Source of the DNA: Coffea arabica
Taxonomy: Eukaryota > Streptophyta > Magnoliopsida > Gentianales > Rubiaceae
Assembly: GCF_036785885.1 (NCBI RefSeq)
Contig: NC_092329.1
Location: 17,688,449-17,752,448, forward strand
Direction: 5' to 3'
DNA length: 64,000 nucleotides
The position numbers and the translations under genes are program-made. Below the pieces are notes generated by a model, which ran no database searches, was not told the DNA's origin, and saw only the letters and a list, made by a program, of their open reading frames with translations. Shown here one piece after another: positions 1-16,930 of this stretch; the first letter of the stretch is position 1; each line of letters opens with the position of its first letter.

Positions 1-292
1 TTTGTTTCTATGCTTCTTTCAAAGCAACCTTTTCTTCATTGGAAAATTCTCATTTTGAGTTTGTGTTTTTTGTTTCCCATTGATACTGTTGCTTTTTTCT
101 CTAGCATTAAATGTTGATTATCCTTTCAAACAACACCAATTTTGTTTGGATTTTGACATACAAAAAGAAAAAAAATCACTAAGTTTACTTTTATCATCTA
201 TTTGGTTCTACAGGAACTCTAACCCGATGATGCTGCTATATTGCCAAACAAAAACAACATAATCACCTTTTATTGCTAACATAGATGTTGGG

Positions 293-673
293 TAGAGGTG
301 CAAACGAATTGAGCTTGAGTTGGCTCGAGTCGAAATCGAGCTCGAACTCCAGCTCAAAATATTAAGCACGTTAGCTCGCGAGCCGGCTCGCGAGTTTGAA
401 TATATTTATATATATTTTTATTTTTTATTTTAAGTATATATATATTTTTTTATTTTAATAGTAAAATTACATATATATCCTTAATATTTTATTATTTAAT
501 AGGAAAAAATATTATTTTATTTATTTTTTAAAAAATAAAAATAATTATTTTATTTCGAGCTCGAGCTTGAAATTGTCGGCTCGTCGAGTTCGAGTTCGAA
601 TTCACTAAAATTATATCAAGACTCGGCTCGATTATGTCAAAACTCGACTCGACTCGCCTCGTTTGCAGTCCTA
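293..673. mobile_element. hAT-type MITE rich in GAGCTCG
   Basis: The 381-bp element begins TAGAGGTGCAAACGA and ends with the matching inverted terminus TCGTTTGCAGTCCTA. It is flanked by a perfect 8-bp direct repeat ATGTTGGG (285-292 and 674-681). An 8-bp duplication and a TAG..GTGCAAACGA terminus are typical of the hAT superfamily. The ends carry repeated GAGCTCGAGC-like words and the centre is AT-rich with no coding capacity, so this is a non-autonomous element. Confidence 0.85.
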
Positions 674-918
674 ATGTTGGGACATCAAAGTTGAGGATAA
701 TCTTCTAACCTATGGTTGGAAAAAAAAAATGCTATGATAGCATGTTATTAGTCCAGACTATATTCTCACAATTATGAACGAATATCGAATACACATATTC
801 GATGTCAAAATTGTAAAAGTTTCTGCAATATAAAATAATAACTATAAAAATTACACTTTCACAATTCAATATTATTCTCATATTCTGCTACTTCAACACA
901 TATATGCTATATTCTTAT

Positions 919-1707
919 TAGAGGTGTTAAAATGAGTGACTTAAACGGGTTTGAGTTAGTTAAAATGGGTAATGGATATAAGTGAGTCAAACTATTTATA
1001 CTCATTTAATTATATGGGTATAAATGGGTAAGTCAATAAATGAATTGGGTAACCAAATTATCCATTTATAACCTATTTATTTTAACTTTTTGTAAACTCA
1101 TTTCAATTTATTTTTACAAATTAAGTTATCAATTTATACCACCCTTTGCACCCATTATTAGTTTTAAATATTTACTTATAATACTCAATAAGTCTAATTA
1201 TCAATTTTTTTTCATCCATACTCTATGTTGCAAAATTATATACTATTTAATAATTCAACAATAAAAATATAAAAATTTAGACAAAGTACTATAAAAGTTA
1301 ACTTAAAAACTTAATTCAAAAATTTTGAACCCCTAACATTTTTTGTGTGTAAATTTAAAATTTCTTTTTTAAAAGGTAAGAAAAGAGGTTAAAACTTGTC
1401 ATAAATTAGTAATGTTGAAAAATGAGCAAGTTAACAAACTAATAGAAAATAAAATGATAAGATAAAATCGACAAATAATAATAATAATAAAATAAAAGTA
1501 ATTAATATCATGACAAAATGAAAAATCTGAAAAAATACGCATGGGGAAAGAGAGGAAGTTTAGAGGAAGACAATTCTAAAGGGATTGATTGGATTTGATG
1601 GGTTATCCAATAAAACCCATATGCAAAAATTTAAGATATTCATACCCATCTATTCATGGGCAAGTATGAGTAAATTTTTAGATAAGTGGGTTTATTTGCC
1701 ACCTATA
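919..1707. mobile_element. hAT-like non-autonomous element
   Basis: The 789-bp AT-rich element has termini TAGAGGTG and CACCTATA (inverted, one mismatch). It is flanked by ATTCTTAT (911-918) and ATTTTTAT (1708-1715), an 8-bp duplication with one difference. Copies of the word 'AAATGGGT' near the left end and 'ACCCAT' near the right end extend the inverted symmetry. No transposase is encoded. It appears older than the 293-673 element because both ends and the duplication have drifted. Confidence 0.65.
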
Positions 1708-1903
1708 ATTTTTATTCAACATTAAACTACATTTTATACAATAACCTACCAACAATTCTTTCCAATTATCCTCATTTAATAAAAAATAATAGCTCACAAT
1801 TATTTACATATTATAAAATTATTTCCTACATCAATACTTACAAAAAAAACTTTAGAAAATATTACTAGACAAACACACTATTAACACGGGTTACGTATGC
1901 GCA

Positions 1904-1935
1904 CCCTGCGCATAGCGCAGGGCCTCCATACTAGT
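1904..1935 (+). mobile_element. Helitron-like 3' terminus
   Basis: A perfect 8-bp stem CCCTGCGC/GCGCAGGG with a 3-nt loop (1904-1922) is followed 8 nt later by CTAG and then T. This is the layout of Helitron 3' ends: a GC-rich hairpin about 10 nt before a CTRR end, inserted before a host T. The matching 5' terminus (TC...) was not located, so the length of the element is unknown. Part of the sequence upstream may belong to it. Confidence 0.5.
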
Positions 1936-2700
1936 GAAAGATAAAATTGACAGAGGGAAAACTTTTATAGCTATACACACTTTAAGTGCCATCAATTCTT
2001 TCAAATCAAAAATTTATGAAAAGAAATTGTACACCATCTTATCCTTTTCATTTTTTTGGAAATACTTAAATGTCTAGAAAATAATGTTAGTAACTAAAGT
2101 GATTGTATCAGTATAATCTAAACGAATAAAGTGATAATAACAATGTAGTAATGCTATAAAATAAAAGGGTATTGTTGTCCAAAATTTCTTAATATATTGA
2201 GTTGAATTACTTATGGGGGTAAAGTGATTAAAAAATAACATTAAAGGGTAAACTGATAATAGTGATTTAATTTAAAGGGGTAAAGTAATAATAACCCTTG
2301 AAATAAATTGACTATAAAACTAGTTAATTTCTCTCCATCTCCCTTAACTGAAAGCGGGGAAGCTTTTGACGTTTTATAACAAACAAGAGGGGAGGTCCCT
2401 ACATTTTTAAAATTAAGAGGAGAGGCCCTTCACTTTTGCTAAAACTAGAGGGGTGGTTAGCGTAATTTAGCCTTTCTTCTTTTACTTCGTCAAACTGGCT
2501 AGACAGCGTATCCTTCCTGGACCTGTGGACCATCTTTTATACCTCAATAAATAAAAATAAAAGAAAGAAAAATGTACGGCAAAATCAAAACCTTCATTCT
2601 TAAGCAAAAACCACAGAAAGAGATACCCTGTCCCGCGGGATTCCTAAATAATCAATAGCATTAATAAATCTTGACATTATCGCCATAATCTCTTTTTCCA
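1936..2700. other. Intergenic, upstream of the inhibitor gene
   Basis: AT-rich sequence with no supported ORF. Short repeated phrases such as 'GGGGTAAAGTGATAAT' and 'GAGGGGAGGTCC' at 2150-2460 resemble the ends of degraded transposable elements, but no pair of termini could be matched. The last 200 bases hold the likely promoter of the next gene. Confidence 0.5.
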
Positions 2701-2702
2701 GC

Positions 2703-2710
2703 TATAAAAG
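2703..2710 (+). promoter_or_regulatory. Candidate TATA box of the inhibitor gene
   Basis: TATAAAAG lies 35 bp upstream of the chosen ATG at 2745. If transcription begins about 30 bp downstream of it, the 5' leader is very short (about 10-15 nt). A second AT-rich stretch (TCATATAAAA, around 2721) lies even closer, so the TATA assignment is tentative. Confidence 0.45.
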
Positions 2711-2744
2711 AAGATAATTTCTCATATAAAAACACCCAAAAGTG

Positions 2745-4978
2745 ATGAAGAAAAGCCATATCTTCTTATTCTCAACAGTTTCATTAACCTTTCTTCTGGT
2801 ATTCCTGAGCTTTCCCTCAATTTCAATGGCTGATTCAGAAATCCCATCATCATATGAGGCCAAGGTCCACATAGTTTATACCGAGAGACCCCAAGATCAA
2901 GAACCTGAGGATTACCATATCAAGACTCTTTCCTCTGTTCTTGGCAGGTCCAGTTTTTTTTTTCCCCTCTTCAAAAGTTATCTCTTTGTTTTATGTTTTG
3001 TTTTTAATGGAATTCTAGCATGGAAATTATGTTTGTGTTTTTCTTTTTGTTTATTTTTGCATTGTGGTACATGGGTTTGATTATCTTATGCTGATTCATG
3101 TGAAAATTTTGGAAAACCTGAAAATAAATTAAAAATAAAATCAGTGAGGAGGCTGCAAAGAAGGCTTTGGTGTACAGTTATAAACATGCTGCCAGTGGCT
3201 TCTCTGCTAAGCTGACTCCTGGACAGGTTGCTGAGCTCTCAAGTAAGTTTTTGGTGTTTTTCTTGATTTGATTAGTAATATACGTATATTTTGTGCTGCT
3301 TTTCTTACATGGTTGTTATCATGATGATCGCGGTTATATTTAATATTGTTGTTAAATCTTACAATTTTTTTGGGAGGGGATTGGGGTTGGGGGAGAGTTT
3401 GTATTGTAAAAATCATTTTAAATGGACATATATGCATCAGGATTAAAGGAATTTTAACAAATTATTATGGATGATGTTTGTTGAATTATGTTGAATTATG
3501 GGTTGATTGCCTTTTTGAAATGGTCAATCTAAGTTATGATTCATGGAAGCATTTCATTTAGTGGATGTTATGGATTCTAAATATTGATCTGAGACTTGGC
3601 AAGGAAGAATGCTTTGACAAATAGTGCTTGATTACGCTCTTTAACTAGACAGGTTTTGAATTGTTGATCACACAAGGAAGTTATGAATCTATGGTGTTTA
3701 TTTTCACTATAAATTAAAACTCTGTGTGTTTTGAGATTTGTGTCCCACTCAGTAGGATGTATCTGGTTTTATGGAATCCATGCTATTCAGCAAGATTTTG
3801 ATTACCTCTAGCTTCCTCCACTGCTCAATCTTAGTTATATGAGCCAAATGTGAAAAAGTACTCTTAGATACTTTCACTCTTCTTGGAAAATTTGTTCAAA
3901 TTCAGATTTCTGCTTAGGATTGCGGCGTTGTCTCTGTCCTTCATAAGTATTTTTGTTGATGAGAAATATGGGCGTTCAATTGGCCTCTGTTTAATATGAG
4001 CAGAAACCTAAGGTAATGAAATAGTGTCACAGTTCTGTATTGTAGATACCATAAGAACTACTAATAGCTGAATGTTTTTGATCAGGCAAATACTCAAATT
4101 GACTTTTCTAAAGCAAAATATCTGCATGATGAGAAGTTACAATAATTAATATTAAGTTTGAGTTTTGGAATTTGGTACATGTTTTCCATGTCATGATATG
4201 CTTGTACCATTTTTCTTTATCAAATAGCATCAGGGAGACTAAATGAAGAGATCTTTACAACAATGCTTCATTGGTGCTTTTACTCCTGACTTGAAAGTTT
4301 GTTAGCTGACTTTGTCCTTCCATTCCCCCTTATCTGCTCTTCGAGTGACAAGTGATCAGAATCTGCTTCATGAGTTCAAATGGGATATTCTTGATATTTA
4401 TTCCCCTAAATTACTTTCAGAAGGGCTTAGGTGTCTTCTGACTGAATAGAAGCTTGATTGTGTGAAATAACTAAATCAGTAATATGCTATATGGTTTATC
4501 TTTGTTATCTGCATCTGCTCTGGAGAACTATGTCCTGCATTAGAATATTTATTGATGTGGTAAGTCTGGAAACACGAGTCTATTATTAGTTTGAGATTTC
4601 TGGTTGACTAATTCAAATTTTTTGAAGTGGTTTTCTACATGCCATCTGCTAAACTTTATGCAAAAATCACATGATGAAGGTCTCATATCACATAGGAGTC
4701 CTGAAACCCGAGGCAAATTTGATTTTGCAAATAGATCAGGATTTCTTTCTTCTTATTGCTGGCATAGAGTACAACCAAAATGCTCTGGTCAATCTCAAAG
4801 CAACCTCTTGCTGCTTGTTTCTTAGTGTGCACGAGTTAAACTCTAAGGTGCACATATTCTTGTTCAAATGCGACAGACTGATCAATACAATATTTTGGCA
4901 GAACAACCAGGAGTGCTGCAAGTTGTCGAAAGCCAGAAACTTCACCTTCATTCTGGACCTACGAAGCTGCACGTGTGA
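2745..4978 (+). CDS. Secreted subtilase propeptide-like inhibitor (I9 domain), SPI-1 type
   Basis: Three exons, 2745-2947, 3145-3242 and 4902-4978, join in frame across GT..AG introns of 197 and 1659 bp to give 125 residues and a TGA stop. Residues 1-29 form a signal peptide (hydrophobic core, cleavage likely after SISMA). The rest (about 40-125) is one inhibitor-I9 domain: the strand KVHIVYTERP, the exon-2 helix and 'YKHAASGFSAKLTPGQV', then 'KQPGVLQVVESQKLHLH'. No subtilase catalytic domain follows, and the C-terminus TKLHV ends the protein. In this family (Arabidopsis SPI-1, At1g71950) the free propeptide binds and inhibits secreted subtilases. The ATG at 2745 is preferred because an in-frame GTG three bases earlier cannot be a normal plant start. 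The upstream TATA box and intact splice sites argue for a working gene. Target protease and localisation are inferred from the family. Confidence 0.87.
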
Positions 4979-6570
4979 ATTCATTATTGAGCTTGTTGGG
5001 TTTTCTTATGTATAAACTACTGATATAGACTTTTAGCTGCGTGTTTGAAGTGATAAGCGGATAAGTAAAACACTTCTATATGTACTACTATGTCTTACAG
5101 TGTGGACCTTATGCAGTATGAATGTTTGATTATACCAAATAAAAAGTAAGAGCTATTGAGAATCTTTTAAAGTATTGATGAATTAGTTCCTCATATTATG
5201 CATCTTTTCATACTTGGAATACATGTTGGTGCTTCATGGAATAAAATTGAATGGCTAAGTTTGGATTTATTTGGAAGTTGAGAAACTTGAGTTTGATATG
5301 AAGTGTATTATTTTGGGAGTTCATACGTAGTGGAGAAATGCGGAGAAATGAACCTTTTGGCAAAACGTTTTTCCTTGGAAATAGGAGTACGTGAAGAGAT
5401 GGCCAAAACTGGGATGAACTTTTTCTCTAAAACCAACTAAAATGCTGGTTGCAAATAGACATTATTATTGTCCATGAAATACGTTCTTGTTCTCTCCTTT
5501 AAGTGCTAATAGACATTTTAAAACAGCTAATTACTACCCCTTCTTGTACTGCTCAGTTTATTTCTTTTTCTCTTTTATTACCTGAATTCCCAATATTGGC
5601 CACAAATTTGAGGCTAAATCTGTTAGTAACTGGATGCTGCCTTTGTCTTTATCTGCAAATTTTGTCAAAGAGCTATGAGTGAGAGTTTTTAAGCTCATAG
5701 CTGTTTGTATTGGCAGGCAGTCATATATATGGTGTATAGAGATCTTGGTAAAGATTTCCTTGGCTTTGATGTATGGGAGTCGATCTTTTATTCTCAATAC
5801 TAGCAGTACATCGGTTGATGACCTTTAGATCACGAGAGACTTTAACTTTAGTCACTAAACCAAAACTTGCTCGGCAATTAATAACAGGCTTGTCTCCAAC
5901 TTAAGACAATATAGAACAGTTCAAGGCAATTACTGCTTGATGATCTATTTGTGTTGCTAGTCAAAGCCACAGATGATTTTAATTATCTAATAAAGGGTGT
6001 CATGGAGTTTGTAAATATATCTATATCTAATAAGATATCAGTTTCCTTTTTTCTGAAAAACAATAGAAAAAGAAAAAAAATCTGATTTTCCATCTCTAGC
6101 TAGACTTGAGATCTTGCAACATCGTAGCAAAATTAAGTTCTCACCTTGAAGGTGAAAGGGAACAACTAGCGATGACCAGCTTGTCCCAAAGACATGCATT
6201 GCAATCAATTATGGCTTTAAATACTTGCGATAGTGAAGCAACAAATAGTGTAGAAAATTAGAGGTCATTTCATTATCTTACCACTATAATCACAGATAAC
6301 ATGGCCGTAGTTTATACAATTATTGTAAACCATACACCAAAATGGGAAAAAAAAACGTCTCTCTTTTACTTGCTGTCAATCTGACTCTTTTTCTTCTGCG
6401 CCACCTCACACCCCAGGATAAAAGAAGTACCAATACTAGAAAAGATAATTGCTATATTTAGGCCAATCAAAACAATCCCCGCCAAGTCACTCCAGGATCG
6501 TGCAAAAGTCAAAGCCCCCCACAATCCCCGCCAAGTGCTATGACCAAAACACCCAAAAGTAGTTATTTAC
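4979..6570. other. Intergenic between inhibitor and kinase genes
   Basis: About 1.6 kb of AT-rich sequence holding the 3' UTR of the inhibitor gene and the kinase promoter. Scattered short ORFs show no recognisable protein. No terminal repeats or target duplications were found here, so it looks like ordinary spacer. Confidence 0.5.
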
Positions 6571-6734
6571 CAGCCAATCCAAAGCTCCCGACGATATAGA
6601 ATATAACAACAGAGAGGCAGAGGAAGGAGTGGAGGCAGATTGAGAGAGAGAATTCTTCTAAAATTCAAGATCAAGAAAATAAAAGTTCTACAGGCAGAGA
6701 AAACAAAAGAAGGAGGAGGATCTAGTCATCATCC
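6571..6734 (+). promoter_or_regulatory. Core promoter and 5' leader of the kinase gene
   Basis: A CCAAT motif (within 6571-6580) is followed by an AT-rich TATAGAATATAAC stretch (about 6595-6606). A purine-rich leader with GAGAGAGAGA and AGGAGGAGG then runs up to the ATG. Transcription would start around 6625-6635. No upstream ATG was noticed in the leader. This is motif-based only. Confidence 0.35.
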
Positions 6735-11950
<5,216 letters not shown>

Positions 11951-13421
11951 TTGAAAAGATTTCTTGTATTATATATTCCAATTGCTGAATGAATGTAAAT
12001 GAAAACCTCTCTGATTCGGTCTAGTTTCACCTTCTTTTGTTACAATAATTTCTTTTTAGCTTCATTACTGAACTTTCCTTGGCTCAGATAACAGATTTTT
12101 ATCCAAGACTGAATTAAACTCGTCACAATTCCATATGCAACATGTCGTACATCCATGAACAGTTTTGCAGAAACCTACTGATCAAAAGAACTCGAAATCG
12201 AGAAGAAAAATTTTGAGCTCTCAAGATGGATATAATTTTTCCTGTTTGCCGAAAGAAATTGCGGTAGTTGAATTTCCCTGATTTTGGTAATTTTTAGTTC
12301 CATTTAGAGGCTCAGCACCAACTTTTGACATTGAGCTCGCCACTGGCGTCTCTCAGTCACTAAAATCTCTCTCATAGAGTCAGCATGGCTGAATTACCCG
12401 ATGTACAAAACAGCCAATTGCTAGGGATTCCCTACCATAACAAGCAAAATCACGAGAATCCGCCTGTAAGGGGATGTACCACGGAAGTTCAAAGTGCATT
12501 CAACATATAATTTAAAAATGTGTTTAATGAGGAAAAATTATTCTATATATAATTCAATGAGATGTATGGAATGAGTTTAAATTGAATATGAGACTCTAAA
12601 TATGGACTCGTGCAACATATTTGGCCTTTATCCATATTCATTTTGGCACTCATTTGGTCGGGACGACTATGAAATTGACTTTAGATTAGTCCCACCCAAG
12701 ACCCAAATTAGTCATTATAAAATTTGATTGATATTGACTTGATACATTAATTACAAGCCTAATTCTATTAATTTTTTTAATTTATTTTTATTGTTTTGTT
12801 TAGTTACAATTATTTTATTTTATTTTTCTTAATTATTCTTAGTTTACTAAAACTTATTTTACAAGAGATTTTTGCACATTTTTTTTTTCAATTTTGACTT
12901 AAAATTCCGTATCTTTCCTTTTTCTCTTTTTTATTTTCCTTTCATTTTTCATTTTAGTTTTTATTTTTTTTTTACATTTGCCACCTTTGTGCGAAGCAGC
13001 CATTTAAGGCTTCACCCAACAATTTTGCTTTTAATTGAAGATTTAAATTATAAGTGACAAATGGAGAAGAAATATGTTTGCAATATGGAAAATGTTTTAA
13101 ATGGAGTTGTGGTAGGTGCTAACCTGATTGCTGTGGTTAGAGAGACGATAGATAGGATAAAAGTGGAGTGGCGAGGCTTTTAAGAAAAATGAACAAAGGA
13201 AAAGAGACAAGAAAAAAGAAATGATGAAATAAAAATAAGTAAATCTTATATACACTGACAGAATGTACAATATCACTGTTAAATCTATAATACATGTACA
13301 AAAGTTGAATTTCAAATTCAAATTTTATATAGTTGTCATTTATCCAATGCTAACATACACTATTAATATATGAAAAATTAATCTAATAAAAATAGAAAAA
13401 TTTAGAATATATGGGATACAT
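11951..13421. other. Kinase 3' UTR and AT-rich intergenic sequence
   Basis: The first 150 bases are the probable 3' UTR of the kinase. From about 12480 the sequence is AT-rich, with long T tracts at 12770-12990 and no supported coding potential. The segment 13245-13330 ('TATACACTGACAG' followed by inverted A/T phrases) looks like a degraded repeat. No boundaries or target duplication could be set. Confidence 0.45.
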
Positions 13422-14193
13422 GAGATATCCAAATGAACTCAGACAGACCCATCAAATAAATAGGTAACACAATCTCAATCCTATCAAACCCACGTCCCAA
13501 TTTTCAAAACCCATCACGCCCAAATTATGGTGGGCATGAGTATTTAATTGAGACTTGGGCCTTATTGCCAGCTCTAGGAGCTGGTTACATGTCCTGGCAA
13601 GTTAAAATCAAAGGAGCCAACCCTAGGAGCCGGTTACTGTTATTGTTATTTTTTGAAGATCAAGGGGTTTATTTGTAGTTTGGCCAATGTACAAGGGAGA
13701 TAAATGTAATTAATTGTACAATATAGTAACTTAGATCATATGAAATTTTAAGTAAATTCTTTTTTCATCGAAAGTCTTTTATTTACATCCCATATCCATG
13801 AGATACCCAAATGAATTCAGACAAACCCATCAACTAAATAGGTATCACAATCTCAATCTCATCAAACCCACATCCCAGATTTTCGAAACCCATCCCACCC
13901 AAATTATGGATGGGCATGAGTTTCTAAATGAGACTTGGGCCTTATTGCTGGCTCTAGGAGTTGGTTACATGTTCTGTAAAATCAAAGGGAGGTGACTATT
14001 ATTTTTTGAAGATCAAGGGGTCTATTTGTAGTTTGGCCATTGTACACGGGAGATAAATGTAATTAATTCTAAAATATAGTAACTTAGACTATATGGAATT
14101 TAAGTAAATTCTTTTTTCATCAAAGGTCTCTTATTTACATCCATATCCATGAGATACCCAAATGAACTCAAACAAAGCCATCAAAATAAATAG
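13422..14193. repeat. Tandem array, units 1, 2 and start of 3
   Basis: Units begin GAGATA(T/C)CCAAATGAA at 13422, 13800 and 14151, giving periods of 378 and 351 bp. Each carries the same order of phrases: 'CATCAAATAAATAGGTA', 'CCCAAATTATGG..GGGCATGAG', 'GACTTGGGCCTTATTG', 'GGAGATAAATGTAATTAA', and 'TTTACATCCCATATCCATG' leading to the next unit. Short ORFs inside are by-products of the repeat. The array is cut at 14193 by the inserted Mutator-like element and resumes at 17221. Confidence 0.85.
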
Positions 14194-14973
14194 GCGTAAA
14201 ATACACGGAACCCCCAGTGATTTTGCGAAAAGATTCCTTACACTCATATCGTTTAGAAACCTCCCCATAAACATCCTGAACTTCAGGACTAAAGTGGAAT
14301 TGATCTTCTAAACCAGCTGAGTTACCGACAGCGTGTCGAATACCCAAAATACCCTCATTTATAATATCAGAGTGATAGAGAGAGACAGAGAGTCAAGAAC
14401 TGAATCTTTCTCATTCATCCTTTCTAGGCAGTGAAAAACCCTAGAAAAAGTGAAATGTGAAATCGCTTTTTACATCATTGCTAAAATATCGTAGATCTCA
14501 GTGTGAAGATGGCCTAGCTACATCTAGTCGCGAAGAAGGGAAGGTCAAATTGGTGATTGCATCTGATTGTGAAGCTTGTTTGGCAATTTTAAGTAAGAAT
14601 CAGAACCTGATCTTTGATATTCAGTCCATTTGATGTTTAGGATTTGTATGTTAAATTACCCATTCCTGGATCCACTATTTAGGTTAGAGCCTAAATATGT
14701 GGTTTTTGTGATTTTTATAGTAGGTGGTCCATCGGCAAAAATGGGGTTTAAAAATGTAAACTTCTTAACTTTTTTTTTAAGCTTTTTTAGAGAATGTGGT
14801 TGATGTCAGAAGAAAGTAATATGTGTCGGGTCTGGGTTTGGCTACTATATTAGATTTCACTGTATAATCCGACTAGTTGTTGTTAAATCCAGTGGGGTGA
14901 TGTTGCTTAGTATAGTTTATTAATCTATATTTGAATTCTGAAAGTGTTGATTAAATAATTTAGGTTAGAGACC

Positions 14974-15282
14974 ATGTCATCAGCTTTTAGGATAGTGGAT
15001 ATCCGCATGCACTATGGTGGGCGGTTTATACACCATCCCAAAATTGGGTATACAAGTGATTTAGTGAGAGTGTTTCACAAATTCGACCCTGATGAATTAT
15101 CACCATATTCACTGTTGAACTTGTACTCAAAAATTGAAAAACACATGGCATGCACAAAGTTTTGGTATTCCATTCCCAACCATGATCTGGATGTAGGTGT
15201 TATCCCAATAAATGATGATGTGGACATAGAATTGTTGACTACTTGCTATGAAGGGCTTCCCTATATGCATATTTATGTTTAG
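14974..15282 (+). pseudogene. PB1-like N-terminal domain of a MULE transposase
   Basis: This 102-residue frame starts MSSAFRIVDIRMHYGG and continues with a pattern typical of the PB1-like domain that opens many plant MULE transposases: a basic strand, 'DPDELSPYSLLNLYSKI', 'KFWYSIPNHDLDVGVIPINDDVD', then 'YMHIYV'. It ends at a stop just after the domain, whereas a full protein would continue into DDE and SWIM regions of several hundred residues. It lies within the MULE about 780 bp from its left end. A 'PB1-only' product is possible but more likely this is the remnant left by an internal deletion. Confidence 0.6.
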
Positions 15283-15380
15283 GCAAATGAAATCCCTATC
15301 CAAATTCTCTCACCAGATTGCAAGCTCTTGTTTGAAAGAGTGACGAATGATGGTCCACTTGCCTTACCGTATAATGAAGG

Positions 15381-15891
15381 TTGTTTGGAAATCAATTTAG
15401 ATTTGACTGGAAACCTGTTGCAGCTTCACAAATTCCTATAGATCTAACCATAAATGAACCATATGTTGGTGATACAAGAAGGCAAGAAATTGAGTTAGAT
15501 AGCACAGCTGATGAACAAGCTAATAATGGCACACAAATTCCCTTCGAAGCAACTAAAAAGAATAGAAGAAAGGTTGGTAAAACTCTCGTGAGAAAGAGAC
15601 AAACCGTGGTGCAACCTACGAAGAGAGCAGTTAGGAAACCTATAAGGAAGCTATTCTAGCAAAATACTAGAATAGATTCAGTTGATAGCCAACAAAAGGC
15701 TTCTTCAGTGAACCAAAGTACAGTAGAAGGTGGAGTCCAAAAAACTTAGAAGAAGAGGTCCTAATGAACTGTGAGATCCACAAAAAGCTTCCAGAAAGGG
15801 TTTGATAGTATACTTTAAGAGGTGCTTAAAAACTAGCCATAATAGGAGAACTTGCAAGGAACATCCTCATCCCAAGTCCAAGTTATACAAG
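15381..15891 (+). pseudogene. MULE transposase C-terminal tail with zinc-knuckle relic
   Basis: The first 92-residue frame (15381-15659) ends in a Lys/Arg-rich run (KKNRRKVGKTLVRKRQ.., KRAVRKPIRK), like the basic tail of MULE proteins. After the stop, another frame at 15820-15891 reads RCLKTSHNRRTCKEHPHP. This matches the 'GHNKRTCK' end of the C-terminal zinc knuckle of MULE transposases, with an upstream Cys degraded. With the PB1-like piece 5' of it, the two ends of a transposase remain while the catalytic middle is gone. Confidence 0.5.
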
Positions 15892-16543
15892 GTATATTTA
15901 AGTACATGAATATAAACTATGTACTCCTGATTGTAAAAGTAAATCCTGTAAAATTACTTCGGCAGTAAATTTCCTATTTGGCTGCAAGCTCAAGCAAGCA
16001 ATAACCAGCAAGGGACAACATCAAATCTACTTCAGCCCCAACCACAGAAGCACCACTACATCAAGTCTCTCAGCAAAGCAACACTGCTGTAGTTAGTGAC
16101 AACAACCCCAATCCTCGACCCGAAAGATCTAAGACGAGTTAGCATCTCTTCTTTATGGATGTTTTTAGGATTTGTGTCGATGTAAACACGTTGTAATGGC
16201 ATATATGCTATCTTTTGGTCATGCCATAATTCTAGGATTAATATGTTTTGTAAGTGATGCTTTTTTCATACTTTAACATTATTGGAATTGTTGCCAGTTA
16301 TTTGTAGTGACATTATTGGCATTGTTGTTCTTTTTTGTAATGTCATATATTGAATTGTGGCTACCATATTATGATTGTCCAAATTACGATTGTGGCTATA
16401 CTAATCATGAATAAATAGGTTGTAAAGATATTATCCTTCTTTCATTAAGGAACATAAACCGTGACAAAAACTAGACTTTTTTTTTTTATAAACCAAAACC
16501 ATTAGATTATTTTGTACATCATGTGCTACCACTAACCAAATTA

Positions 16544-16930
16544 CTATTTTCTATAAGCAGCAATAACTAGAGATAAACAACAAGTGATAAAGGACAAAAT
16601 CATTATCACTTTCAACATCCCAACCATGCTCAACTTTGTGTGCAACCCCAACAAAACCTCGCTATTGTTCACAACCAATATACTTTCATTACTATTTACT
16701 GTTGAAGGAAACTCACAACTTTCTTTTACTCTTGTTTCTAGACTTTGACTAGTAGATTCATTGCCCATTCCATCCCTTCCTATAGGATTGCACCATACCC
16801 AAAAGGAGCAGGACTCATTTTCACAAATGTAGCAAAGCCTACCTTTTGTGGGTTTGTTCAATTCCACGGTCTTGATTTTTGCTATTTTCTTGTAGAAGCA
16901 CCGACACCATTCCAACCAAACCCGCTCCAT
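16544..16930 (-). CDS. GRF-type zinc-finger protein carried by the MULE
   Basis: A 128-residue frame runs opposite to the transposase remnants. It holds WCRCFYKKIAKIKTVELNKP, then KGRLCYICENESCSFWVWCNP. This is the C-x-C...C...C spacing and 'GR.fY.C....C.FF.W' signature of GRF zinc fingers found in small proteins associated with plant MULEs and other elements. The C-terminus is a hydrophobic segment (MILSFITCCLSLVIAAY) followed by a short basic end, as in those proteins. The usual NPGRRF core has drifted to NKPTKGRLCY, so metal binding is uncertain. The N-terminus may be cut short, since an earlier ATG (16977) is in another frame. Confidence 0.5.
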   Translation of the reverse strand: MERVWLEWCRCFYKKIAKIKTVELNKPTKGRLCYICENESCSFWVWCNPIGRDGMGNESTSQSLETRVKESCEFPSTVNSNESILVVNNSEVLLGLHTKLSMVGMLKVIMILSFITCCLSLVIAAYRK

